Of a stretch of DNA of 42,667 nt, positions 25,243 to 33,618 are shown piece by piece. The position numbers and the translations under genes were made by a program. This DNA is from Treponema sp. (GTDB taxonomy: Bacteria > Spirochaetota > Spirochaetia > Treponematales > Treponemataceae), in assembly GCA_017395545.1 (NCBI GenBank), contig JAFPUF010000005.1, forward strand, positions 1-42,667, read 5' to 3'. The notes below the pieces were generated by a model that was not told the origin of the DNA, searched no databases, and saw only the letters and a program-made list of their open reading frames with translations. How positions within the stretch are numbered: the stretch's first letter is position 1; the number at the start of each line of letters is the position of its first letter.

Positions 25243-26088
25243 ATGGCAAGAGAAGAAAATATACGGATTTTTGAGGATACCGTTGAGTTGTGTGAGAAAA
25301 TACCGCGTCTTCTGGAAAGCATAAAATCTTCAAGGGCAAAGCAGCTCTTTATTGGAGAGGGGGATTCTGTCCCGGACGGAAGCAAAAACCCGCGCTTTGA
25401 GACTGAGGCAGAAATCATTGTCTCAAAAAAACGCACATTTGAGGCTTCCGCCGCATATGTAAAAGGCGGACTTAAAACTGCCGTGCTGAATTTTGCATCA
25501 AGCACAAATCCGGGCGGAGGAGTTGTAAACGGGGCTGGCGCTCAGGAAGAATGCCTTTGCCGAATTTCAACCCTTTATTTTACGCTCGATACTGACGAAA
25601 ACTGGAATCGTTTTTATAAGCCTCACAGACAGAGCCAGGATCCGCTTCATAACGATGATATTCTTTATTCTCCTGATATTACTGTTTTTAAAAGTGACAC
25701 ATATCATCCGAAGACATTACCTGAAGAAGACTGGTACAATGTCGATGTGATTACCTGTGCTGCCCCGAATCTCCGTGCGCAGCCGAGCAATCTGTTTAAC
25801 CGTTGTGACGGAAATATAAAAGTTATACTGTCAGCTCAGGAACTTGCCGAAATCCACAGAAAGCGTGACCGCCGTATTTTTGATGTGGCAGTTCAGAATG
25901 GAGTTGAAGCGCTGGTTCTCGGGGCTTTCGGATGCGGTGCGTTTTATAATGATCCTGTGACAGTTGCCGATGTTATGCTCTCGCTTGTAAATGAATATTC
26001 AAGGTCTTTCAAAGTGATTGAATTCGCGGTTTACTGTCCGCCGTCTGATGACACTAATTTCAGGATTTTCGATGCAAAAATTCAGTAA
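25243..26088 (+). CDS. PARG-like (TIGR02452-type) macro-domain protein
   Basis: A 281-residue protein of the bacterial poly(ADP-ribose) glycohydrolase-like family, which removes ADP-ribose from proteins. The family signature NPGGGVVNGAGAQEECLCR is intact, with the GGG loop and the catalytic QEE. The ADP-ribose-binding fold is supported by KTAVLNFASSTNPGGG, VDVITCAAPNLR and VLGAFGCGAFYNDP. The frame is open upstream through the ATPase relic, but the ATG at 25243 follows AAAGGAG and is the likely start. Its end overlaps the start of cobT by 17 bases, so they are probably translated together. A link between ADP-ribose turnover and cobamide synthesis is inference. Confidence 0.9.
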   Translation: MAREENIRIFEDTVELCEKIPRLLESIKSSRAKQLFIGEGDSVPDGSKNPRFETEAEIIVSKKRTFEASAAYVKGGLKTAVLNFASSTNPGGGVVNGAGAQEECLCRISTLYFTLDTDENWNRFYKPHRQSQDPLHNDDILYSPDITVFKSDTYHPKTLPEEDWYNVDVITCAAPNLRAQPSNLFNRCDGNIKVILSAQELAEIHRKRDRRIFDVAVQNGVEALVLGAFGCGAFYNDPVTVADVMLSLVNEYSRSFKVIEFAVYCPPSDDTNFRIFDAKIQ

Positions 26089-27151
26089 CGAATATCTTAA
26101 GCAGATTCTTCCGCTTTATGAAAACGCCGTTCTTGAGGCAAAAAAGTATCAGACGACGCTTGCAATGCCGCCGGGAAGCCTTGGGGAACTTCTTGAAATT
26201 GGAGCCAGACTTTCCGGAATAAGCGGCATCCTTCACAATTCTCTTCCTAAAAAAAGGATAATAGTGCTTGCTTCTGACAACGGGATTGCGGATGAGGGGG
26301 TTTCTTCTGCTCCACAGAGTGTTACTGCTGCCCAGGCTGTGAATATGACCAGAAGACTTACCGGAATGAGCGTTCTTGCGAAACATTTTGGTAACGAGGT
26401 TCTGGTTGTGGATACTGGAATAAAATGTGAATACGACTGCCCGGAAATCCTGAACCGGAAAATCAGAAATGGAACGGACTCATTTTTGCGCGGGCCTGCG
26501 ATGTCAAAGGAAGAGGCTGTGCGTGCCATTGAAACCGGACTTGAACTTGCGGATATGGCAAAAAATGACGGGGTTTCCGTTGTCGGCGTCGGTGAGATGG
26601 GAATCGGGAACACTACGACTTCAACGGCGGTTCTCGCAGTTCTTAAGAATCTTTCGCCTGAAAAAATTACCGGGCGTGGCGGAGGCGTTACGGATGCGAT
26701 GCTTTCTCATAAAAAAGAAGTCATAAAAAAAGGAATTGAGATTAATAAGCCCGAAAAAGATGATGTTATCGATGTCCTTTCAAAAGTCGGGGGGTTTGAC
26801 ATTGCGGCGATGTGCGGTGTTTTCCTTGGCTGCGCGAAAAACAGGCTTCCTGTTGTGATTGACGGCTATATTTCGGCGGTCGCAGCTCTATGTGCATATC
26901 GTCTCTGCCCTGTTTCGGCCGGATTTTTCTTTCCGTCGCACTGTTCTGAGGAAGCGGGCTATAAAATTGCGGTTTCGGAACTTGGTCTTTCTCCGTATTT
27001 AAATCTTGGAATGAGGCTGGGGGAGGGGAGCGGCTGTCCCCTAGCATTTGAGATTATGGACGCAGCGTGCGCGATTATGAATGAAATGGCAACTTTTTCT
27101 CAGGCCAGAATCAACGATGAATATCTGGAAGAAATCAGAAATGAAAAATAA
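26072..27151 (+). CDS. cobT: Nicotinate-nucleotide-dimethylbenzimidazole phosphoribosyltransferase (CobT)
   Basis: CobT activates the lower-ligand base of cobamides by moving phosphoribose from nicotinate mononucleotide to dimethylbenzimidazole or a related base. The protein has 359 residues, a normal length. Motifs include AMPPGSLGELLEIGARLSGI, ASDNGIADEGVSSAPQSVTA, VGVGEMGIGNTTTSTAVLA and NLGMRLGEGSGCPLAFEIMD, the last with the catalytic Glu. The ATG at 26072 lies inside the end of the PARG-like gene. The 3' end overlaps cobU by 11 bases. It is part of a coupled operon with PARG-like, cobU and the helicase. Confidence 0.95.
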   Translation: MQKFSNEYLKQILPLYENAVLEAKKYQTTLAMPPGSLGELLEIGARLSGISGILHNSLPKKRIIVLASDNGIADEGVSSAPQSVTAAQAVNMTRRLTGMSVLAKHFGNEVLVVDTGIKCEYDCPEILNRKIRNGTDSFLRGPAMSKEEAVRAIETGLELADMAKNDGVSVVGVGEMGIGNTTTSTAVLAVLKNLSPEKITGRGGGVTDAMLSHKKEVIKKGIEINKPEKDDVIDVLSKVGGFDIAAMCGVFLGCAKNRLPVVIDGYISAVAALCAYRLCPVSAGFFFPSHCSEEAGYKIAVSELGLSPYLNLGMRLGEGSGCPLAFEIMDAACAIMNEMATFSQARINDEYLEEIRNEK

Positions 27152-28112
27152 TTTTCTTGTGACCGGCGGCTGCAAAAACGGGAAATCTTCTCTTGCACAG
27201 TCTATGGCTTTTGAAAAAGCTAAAGCTTTGGGAATTTCGCCTGTTTATTTTGCGACTATGATTTCTCATGATGAGGAAGACGACGAAAGAATCAGGAAAC
27301 ACCGTGAAGACCGGAAGAATCTTGGATTTGAGACTGTCGAATGCGGAAAAAATATTTCTGAGGCTGCGGAAAAAATCGGGGGAAGGGTAGTGCTTTTTGA
27401 TTCTCTTACCGCACTTGTTCAGAATGAAATGTTTGAGGGACGGAAGAATCTGGAAAGTCTTTTGGGAGAAGAAGAAAAAATTCTTGCGAAACTGAAATCT
27501 GACCTTGGGAATCTCATTCAAAAGGCGGAATCCGTGATTTTTGTGAGCGATTCAATCTTCAGTGACGGGAAAGTTTATGACAAGTTTACGGAGATGTACA
27601 GAAGAATCCTTGCGGAGACGGAAAATTTCCTTGCAGAAAAATGCGGAGTGATTGAGATGGTTTCGGGAATACGAAAGGAGGGAGGCGTTATGAAAGATAT
27701 GGAAAGGGAGACGGAGAATAATTCTGAATTTCGCATTCCGAAATATGCACTGGTTGTCGGCGGCGCTTATCAGGGGAAAACTGCTTTTGCGAAAGAAAAA
27801 TTCTTTCTTTCTGACGATGAAATTTCTGTCTGTACGGACGACCGGTTGCCTGATTTTTCCAGAAAATGCCTGGTTCACTACGAAAATTATGCCGCTTACT
27901 GCATCAGAAACAATCTTTTGCCCAGAACAGACTTTGAATCTGAGGGCGAAAATGTTAAAATCATTATCTGCGATGATATTTTCTGCGGAGTAGTGCCAGT
28001 TGACGCTTTTCAGAGGAAACTGCGCGAGGTGACGGGAATTGCCCTTCAGAAAATTGCTGAGAAATCAGGGGTTTACCGAGTTTTCTGCGGATCAGGAGAA
28101 AGAATAAAATGA
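27141..28112 (+). CDS. cobU: CobU-type cobinamide kinase/guanylyltransferase with a second CobU-like domain
   Basis: CobU phosphorylates adenosylcobinamide and adds GMP, ahead of joining to the base activated by CobT. Residues about 1-185 are a standard CobU: FLVTGGCKNGKSSLAQSMA (P-loop), YFATMISHDEEDDERIRKHR and VLFDSLTALVQNEMF. Residues about 195-323 form a second, shorter CobU-like module: YALVVGGAYQGKTAFAKEKF, then IIICDDIFCGVVPVDAFQRK and VYRVFCGSG. The second module has a P-loop and the C-terminal motif but lacks a clear IRKHR motif. Single CobU is about 180 residues, so this is a fusion of a full and a mini CobU. The ATG at 27141 is inside the cobT end, and its TGA overlaps the next ATG. 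Confidence 0.9.
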   Translation: MKNNFLVTGGCKNGKSSLAQSMAFEKAKALGISPVYFATMISHDEEDDERIRKHREDRKNLGFETVECGKNISEAAEKIGGRVVLFDSLTALVQNEMFEGRKNLESLLGEEEKILAKLKSDLGNLIQKAESVIFVSDSIFSDGKVYDKFTEMYRRILAETENFLAEKCGVIEMVSGIRKEGGVMKDMERETENNSEFRIPKYALVVGGAYQGKTAFAKEKFFLSDDEISVCTDDRLPDFSRKCLVHYENYAAYCIRNNLLPRTDFESEGENVKIIICDDIFCGVVPVDAFQRKLREVTGIALQKIAEKSGVYRVFCGSGERIK

Positions 28113-31100
28113 TTGAAAACAAACCGGATTCTTTTGAAATTGACGACGAGAATCTTGCCGTTCTTTCGAGCGGGCTTAACAGCGAGCAACTTGCGGCCGT
28201 AAAAAAAACTGAGAATGTTGTTGTAAGTGCGGGTGCGGGCAGCGGAAAAACGACCGTACTTGCAAGCCGTTACGCTTATCTTGTCGAGGCAAAAAACGTT
28301 CCCTGCGAAAAAATCCTTACGCTCACTTTTACGAAAAAAGCCGCGAACGAAATGAAAGAGCGTATTTTTTACGGACTCAGAAATCATTTCAACGGGCGTG
28401 ACATCAAGGGAAAAAAGCAGCTGAAAGAGAATTTTCCTCATCTTGAAGAAATAAAAGAGCGTGCAAAGACGGCAGTTGAGCGCTTCGACAGAACTTACAT
28501 TCAGACTCTGGACAGTTATTTTTCTGAAATCGCAAAAAAAGGTTCGAGATATTACGGAGTCATGCCGAATTTTACTCTCGATGACGAAAAAATCAACTCG
28601 AAAGTCAATTTTATGGCGACGAAATATGTCCTTGAGAATCTCGAAAAAGACGAAATAAAGCAGATTGCCGAAATCTTTCAGATTCAGAATGTTGCCAGGG
28701 AACTTTTTGCAAATCCGGTTTTAAAATATTCGACCGTGCTCACGCCGATTGCTTTTGAGGGCAGCCTTGAAAAGCAGAAAATTGCGCTGATTGAGGGGTA
28801 TGAAAATCTTACGAGCGGAATAAAAGCAGCTTTTCAGGATTTCATTGACAGCGACTTTAACCAAAAAAGACTCGATAGTAATTCAAAAAAATTGAAAAAC
28901 TATCACACGTTTCTTTATGAATACATTGACGAAAACGGAAACCCTCAGGCGCCCGTTCTTACGGAAAAATTTTTTGAAAGTGAGGAAAGCATAAAGTCTT
29001 TCCTTGACAATCAGTTCTTTAATTATTGTCACACCGTTTCTGAAATTTTTGGAAGTAAATTTTCAAAAGCGCAGTGCTGGAGGGTAGGGGAGTATAAACT
29101 TCTGCAAGCAGCCCTTCTTCCGCTTCTCGAAAAACTCTATCTGATTGCGAATTCTCTCTCAGGGTTCTTCCTTGAGAAAAAAATATTTGCGCATCTTTCC
29201 CGCTTTCAGGAAGAAGTCAACAGAACAAAACGCACGGGCGGCTTTCTTTCGTTTTCGGACGTATCGCTTCTTGCAGTGACGATTCTTTCGGAGCGGGCTG
29301 AAATCCGGCACATTGAGCAGGCGAAATTCGATGCGATAATGATTGACGAATTTCAGGACGACAACCAGCTTCAGTGCGATGTCCTTCTGATTCTTTCTGA
29401 TAAAAAAGAAAAATATGTGGACGGAAAATATATTCTTCCGAAACTTTCTGATCCTGACCTTCTCGAAAGGCTCGATACACACAAACTTTTCTTTGTCGGG
29501 GATGACAAGCAGAGCATTTACCGTTTCCGTGGTGCCGATGTTTCGGTTTTCAGAAACCTTTCTTCGTCTGTGAGCGAGTCACTTGATTTGAAGACAAATT
29601 ACCGCTCGTCTTGTGAGCTTATCGCCGGTTTCAACACGATTTTTGGCGGTTACGGCTACCCCGCGGCAGAAGATTCTGAAAAACTTATCGAACTGCGAAA
29701 ATTTCAGAAGGCGATGGATTCCCTTCAGCCAAAGGTTGATACAGCTTCTCAGGCTGTCTTTATGACAAAAGCGAAATTTCCTGAAAAAATTCTTCCCGAC
29801 GGCACTACTACTGAGCAGATCCCGGTTTATGAGGCTGACTACAAAAAAGTTTCGACCCCTTCATTCAGAATTTCTGAGACTTCATTCTCTGAAAAGCAGG
29901 TGACATTCGCATTCTACCCGAAAGGTGATGAAGAGACGGAAGAGGGAGGCGAGCAGCCGCAGGAAACTCAGACTAACGGAAATTCTTCTGAGTCTGGTGA
30001 TGACAGGAAGAGTTACGAGTACGAGGCAAGTTACATTGCTTCTGAGATAAAAAAACTTCTCGATCTGAAAACGACGGACAAGGACGGAAATGTCGTTCAG
30101 AAATACCATTACAGGGATATCGCCCTCCTTTTCAGGACTTCGTCGCCGACTGCGGACTATGAGAATGTTCTTCTTGAGGCGGGAATTCCGTATTCTACCG
30201 AAGTTTACAAGGGATTTTTCTCTGACGGCCCGGTAAACGATATTCTCTCGCTTTTAAAACTCTGCGTTTACCCTGAGGACAAGAATGCTTACGCAAAACT
30301 TCTGCGCTCTCCATTCTGTTCACTGACTTTTGCGGAACTTGAAAAAGTTCTTCTGAATACGAAGGAGCCTTTTAAAAAGCCTTTTTCTGAGGAGATGCTT
30401 GAGGCTCTAAAAGAAGATTCAGGTCTTTACGAAAAAGTGATGAGCCTTAAAAAGAAGTATGACGAAATAAAAGCCATGCTTTCCACAGAAAAGCTTACAA
30501 AAACGATTTCTTATATCTGGTACGACCTTGGTTACCGTTACGAGACGATGTGGAATGAATCTGTCGCGATGCATGCTTCTTCTTACGACATTTTGTTTGA
30601 GATGGCGCGCCTTTCTGAGGGAAAAACTCAGAGTCTTGCGGGTTTTATCGACATGGTAAAATCTTATGAAGAGTCAGATACAAAACTCGACGGTCTTGAT
30701 GTCGTTATGGATGCCGAGGACGCGGTTCAGATTCTTACTGTCCATAAGTCAAAGGGCCTTGAGTTTAAGGTCGTCTTTGTGTGTGCGGCGAGCGCTGTGC
30801 CAAAAAAATTCGGCGTGAATGACGGAGTTACCGAAGAATCCGGGTACTGTCTCAGAACGCCATCCTGGAGAAAAGCTGTTAAAGCGGCGGAAAAACTCTC
30901 TAAGGATTTCCAGAAACAGTTTACTGACAAAAACTATTTCCTTGTAAAGAACGATGAGGAGAATGAAAGGCAGGAAAGCGCTGAACTCAGGCGGCTTGCA
31001 TATGTTGCGTTTACCCGTGCTGAGGAAAAACTTTACATTGTCGGAAATTCTAAGGGAGAATTTAACGATGAAGTTGAAGGTGAGAGAAAATGCCGCAGGT

Positions 31101-32218
31101 ATGAGCTTCATACTCCTGACCAGACAAAATTTACCTGGACTAAGCGGTTTGAGGAAGATAAGAAAACCGGAGAATTGATAGCGCTCGATGAGCCGAAAGA
31201 TGTTGTCGAAGACTATTCTTCTCCAAAATCGATTTACCAGCTTCTGCTTCCGGTACTTTATCAGGGAACGGACAGCCCGGCATTTAATTTTGTGTATGAA
31301 AAAGAAGCGTTTGCAAAAGTCTCTCTGGAAGAGGCTGGCGGGCTTAAAAAATCTGATTTCATCAAAAATTTGAGTCTGGACGGAGTTGAGGAGATTACCG
31401 AACAACTTTCTCCGGCGGTGTATATAAAGCCAAGCAAACTGAATCATGACGGCGGAATCGGAGAAATTGCGGATGGGGAGTATTCCGGCCTTCTTCCTGC
31501 GAGCGAGGATTACGCCCTTATCAATAAAATTGTCGCAAGCACGGTTCTGACTGCGGGAAATAAACTCCCTGATTTGAAGGACGACGGTGAAGACGAGATA
31601 AATGATAAGGAAGGGGGTGAACCGACACTTGCAACACCCCCGTTGCCGGCTGATTTTTCTTTTGCTGATTTTGGTACTATTGCCCACAAATATATGGAGG
31701 CGGCGGTTCTTGGAAAAGAGGCGGATGTCGGAGCAAGGAATTTTTCCGGTATTAACAACAGGCCGCTTCCCGGAATTGAAATGAAGGACTGGAAGGGAGA
31801 TACTCTCCGTGAGAAAAAAATCTGGAAAATCCGTGAGATTTGCGCTGATATGGCCGAAAAATATAAAAATTCTGAAATTTTCAGGGAGGCTTCTTCGTCT
31901 GAATGGGTGAAAGCTGAATATGATTTCAGGGGCTCTTATGAAGGAAAGTCACCTGATGACGGTGAAACCTATGCTGAAAAATTAATCATAAAAGGTCAGA
32001 TTGACCTGGTTTACAAGAACGCTGAAGGCTCGCCATATAAGTACACGATTGTGGATTACAAGACGAACCAGGACATTAAGCCGGAAATTTATTATTCCCA
32101 GCTTGCATGTTACAGAACTGCAATCAGTCAGATGCTCGGGCTTTCTGAGAGCGAAATACGCTGCGTTTTGTATTACCTGCGCTTTGCAAAAGAGGTTGAT
32201 ATTACTGACAGGTGCTGA
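28109..32218 (+). CDS. AddA/RecB-like UvrD-type helicase with C-terminal nuclease
   Basis: The 1369-residue protein combines a UvrD-type helicase with a PD-(D/E)XK nuclease, as in AddA and RecB, which process double-strand breaks. Helicase motifs are LNSEQLAAVKKTENVVVSAG and AGAGSGKTT (about 41-49), MIDEFQDDNQLQ (about 411), FVGDDKQSIYRFRGADVSVF, TNYRSS, and ILTVHKSKGLEFKVVFV with YVAFTRAEEKLYIVG. The nuclease is C-terminal: GQIDLVYKN and IVDYKTNQ (about 1295-1320), with SQLACYRTAI. The start overlaps cobU as ATGA. Which partner protein (AddB- or RecC-like) it uses is not visible. An inverted G/C-run (31614-31645) is encoded in a disordered linker before the nuclease. Confidence 0.88.
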   Translation: MIENKPDSFEIDDENLAVLSSGLNSEQLAAVKKTENVVVSAGAGSGKTTVLASRYAYLVEAKNVPCEKILTLTFTKKAANEMKERIFYGLRNHFNGRDIKGKKQLKENFPHLEEIKERAKTAVERFDRTYIQTLDSYFSEIAKKGSRYYGVMPNFTLDDEKINSKVNFMATKYVLENLEKDEIKQIAEIFQIQNVARELFANPVLKYSTVLTPIAFEGSLEKQKIALIEGYENLTSGIKAAFQDFIDSDFNQKRLDSNSKKLKNYHTFLYEYIDENGNPQAPVLTEKFFESEESIKSFLDNQFFNYCHTVSEIFGSKFSKAQCWRVGEYKLLQAALLPLLEKLYLIANSLSGFFLEKKIFAHLSRFQEEVNRTKRTGGFLSFSDVSLLAVTILSERAEIRHIEQAKFDAIMIDEFQDDNQLQCDVLLILSDKKEKYVDGKYILPKLSDPDLLERLDTHKLFFVGDDKQSIYRFRGADVSVFRNLSSSVSESLDLKTNYRSSCELIAGFNTIFGGYGYPAAEDSEKLIELRKFQKAMDSLQPKVDTASQAVFMTKAKFPEKILPDGTTTEQIPVYEADYKKVSTPSFRISETSFSEKQVTFAFYPKGDEETEEGGEQPQETQTNGNSSESGDDRKSYEYEASYIASEIKKLLDLKTTDKDGNVVQKYHYRDIALLFRTSSPTADYENVLLEAGIPYSTEVYKGFFSDGPVNDILSLLKLCVYPEDKNAYAKLLRSPFCSLTFAELEKVLLNTKEPFKKPFSEEMLEALKEDSGLYEKVMSLKKKYDEIKAMLSTEKLTKTISYIWYDLGYRYETMWNESVAMHASSYDILFEMARLSEGKTQSLAGFIDMVKSYEESDTKLDGLDVVMDAEDAVQILTVHKSKGLEFKVVFVCAASAVPKKFGVNDGVTEESGYCLRTPSWRKAVKAAEKLSKDFQKQFTDKNYFLVKNDEENERQESAELRRLAYVAFTRAEEKLYIVGNSKGEFNDEVEGERKCRRYELHTPDQTKFTWTKRFEEDKKTGELIALDEPKDVVEDYSSPKSIYQLLLPVLYQGTDSPAFNFVYEKEAFAKVSLEEAGGLKKSDFIKNLSLDGVEEITEQLSPAVYIKPSKLNHDGGIGEIADGEYSGLLPASEDYALINKIVASTVLTAGNKLPDLKDDGEDEINDKEGGEPTLATPPLPADFSFADFGTIAHKYMEAAVLGKEADVGARNFSGINNRPLPGIEMKDWKGDTLREKKIWKIREICADMAEKYKNSEIFREASSSEWVKAEYDFRGSYEGKSPDDGETYAEKLIIKGQIDLVYKNAEGSPYKYTIVDYKTNQDIKPEIYYSQLACYRTAISQMLGLSESEIRCVLYYLRFAKEVDITDRC

Positions 32219-32959
32219 TTAACATTTGCCGTAACTGACGAGGTCTTTTATGACTTCGCCCGCAATAATAAGGCCGGCGACAGAGGGAACGAAAGAAATG
32301 CTTCCAGGAGCGATTCCGTTTCCTTTTGTCTCGGCGTTTTTTTTGTCTTCTTCGGAAAGTTTTGATTCTGCCGGCTTTTCTTTCGAGTAAACGACCTTGA
32401 GTTTTTTGATTCCGCGCTTTTTGCATTCCTGGCGGATAACGCGGGCAAGCGGGCAGACTGAGGTTTTTGAGATGTCGGCGACTTCAAAGAGGGTGGGATC
32501 GAGCTTGTTCCCGGCACCCATGCTTGAAATTATCGGAGTGCCTGCTTCTTTTGCCTGAAGGACGAGGGCAATTTTTGCTTTTACGGTGTCAACGGCGTCA
32601 ACAACATAGTCGTAGTCTTTAAAATCAAAGAGATTCTGTGTTTCAGGAAGATAAAAACACTGGAATGTGCGGACTTCGCACTGAGGATTTATGTCGAGAA
32701 TACGCTTCTTCATTATTTCGACTTTCGGAAGCCCGATTGTGCTGTGAAGGGCGATTATCTGACGGTTGAGGTTTGTGAGGGAGACCGTGTCGTTGTCGAT
32801 TAAATCAAGGTGACCGACACCAGCTCTTGCAAGTGCCTCAGCGGTAAAGCCTCCGACACCTCCGATTCCGAAGACGGCAACTCTGGATGAGTTTAGTTTT
32901 TCGATGGAAGCCTTTCCAAGAAGGATTTCGGTTCTGGAGAACTGATTTTTTTCGCTCAT
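32219..32959 (-). CDS. TcdA-like (ThiF/MoeB/HesA family) E1-type enzyme
   Basis: The 246-residue protein matches tRNA threonylcarbamoyladenosine dehydratase (TcdA/CsdL), which uses ATP to close the ring of t6A37 in tRNA. The N-terminal Rossmann motif is VAVFGIGGVGGFTAEALARA. It is followed by LIDNDTVSLTNLNRQIIA, VEIMKKRILDINPQCEV, YDYVVDAVDTVKAKIALV and SSMGAGNKLDPTLFEVADIS. The N-terminus FSRTEILLGKASIEKLNSSR is typical. The start overlaps the stop of the YkgJ-like gene as ATGA, so the two are coupled. The 3' end lies within a few bases of the convergent helicase gene. Confidence 0.9.
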   Translation of the reverse strand: MSEKNQFSRTEILLGKASIEKLNSSRVAVFGIGGVGGFTAEALARAGVGHLDLIDNDTVSLTNLNRQIIALHSTIGLPKVEIMKKRILDINPQCEVRTFQCFYLPETQNLFDFKDYDYVVDAVDTVKAKIALVLQAKEAGTPIISSMGAGNKLDPTLFEVADISKTSVCPLARVIRQECKKRGIKKLKVVYSKEKPAESKLSEEDKKNAETKGNGIAPGSISFVPSVAGLIIAGEVIKDLVSYGKC

Positions 32960-33435
32960 TTTGCCTCTTCAGCCATCATTTTTTCGACTTCCTGCCTTGT
33001 GAGGGGAGTGTTCGAGTCATAAGCTTTTTTTGCTGCTTCGATTTCTTCAAAGGACCAGAGTTTTCCGTTTTCGTTTCTCATGCCGGGGCAGTCCTGTGCG
33101 CATTCTTTCCAGGTGACTTCGTCTTTTATCATCCATGACCAGAAAGGGTATGTTGAGCACTGGACAGGGCGTGCTTCGTAGCAGGAGCAGCCGTTCTCCC
33201 AGAGAATGCAGTCGTAATTCTTTTTTTCAAGAAGTGCGAGAACCTGTTTTCCTTCGTAATAGTCAGCCCAGCGGCAATATTTCTGGACGAAGTCGGTTAC
33301 ACTCATTTTGAGATGATTGAGAAGTGTTATTAAATCGCGATGTGAGAGATAAACAAAGCCGGGTGAATGTCCGCAGCAGAAAGAACAGCGCTGACAGCCG
33401 AATTTAAGCCCGTTTTTATAGAATGGTTCCTGCAT
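32956..33435 (-). CDS. YkgJ-family cysteine-cluster protein
   Basis: The 159-residue protein has the family's cysteine pattern, C14, C17, C20 and C21 (CQRCSFCCGHSPGFV), and a second cluster in CILWENGCSCYEARPVQCST. These probably bind zinc or an iron-sulfur cluster. The exact function of the family is unknown. It precedes and overlaps the TcdA-like gene. The ATG at 33435 has no RBS; an extended -10 (TGCTATACT) ends 6 bases upstream, so a leaderless transcript is likely. Confidence 0.88.
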   Translation of the reverse strand: MQEPFYKNGLKFGCQRCSFCCGHSPGFVYLSHRDLITLLNHLKMSVTDFVQKYCRWADYYEGKQVLALLEKKNYDCILWENGCSCYEARPVQCSTYPFWSWMIKDEVTWKECAQDCPGMRNENGKLWSFEEIEAAKKAYDSNTPLTRQEVEKMMAEEAK

Positions 33436-33441
33436 GAGGAG

Positions 33442-33450
33442 AGTATAGCA
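33442..33450 (-). promoter_or_regulatory. Extended -10 box of the ykgJ-tcdA operon, leaderless-type spacing
   Basis: TGC-TATACT on the minus strand; the hexamer (33442-33447) ends 6 bases (CTCCTC) from the ATG at 33433-33435. The spacer is complementary to, not like, a Shine-Dalgarno sequence. Confidence 0.6.
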
Positions 33451-33502
33451 GAAAAAGCGATGATGACAAAGGGGAGGCCCCGGCGGAGGGAAAATGCCGT
33501 GA

Positions 33503-33532
33503 AAAGCCTAATTCAATGTGAATTTCACCGGA
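33503..33532 (-). repeat. Detached copy of the tonB 3' end
   Basis: Thirty bases identical to 36943-36972, which hold the last codons and stop of the tonB gene (encoding YRYPVKFTLN there). Here they are cut off from any tonB body. With the 61-base duplicate starting at 33558, this points to an old tandem duplication. Confidence 0.85.
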
Positions 33533-33550
33533 ATAATTTGAATTTTCTTA

Positions 33551-33618
33551 TTTTTGCGTTACAATTCTTTTTATTAAAAAAGGAATTTGTGCATATGAAA
33601 AAGTTGAATTGCGCATTG
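33551..33618 (+). repeat. Left copy of a 68-base repeat covering a lipoprotein leader and start
   Basis: Sixty-one identical bases (33558-33618), plus seven more with one mismatch, match 37468-37535. The repeat covers the A+T-rich leader, the RBS AAAAAAGGAA and the first codons (MKKLNCAL) of the large lipoprotein. Confidence 0.9.

Noticed and set aside
33367..33594. N-terminal extension of the large lipoprotein
   Set aside because: It would put the signal peptide inside the protein and overlaps the YkgJ-like gene. The ATG at 33595 has an RBS.
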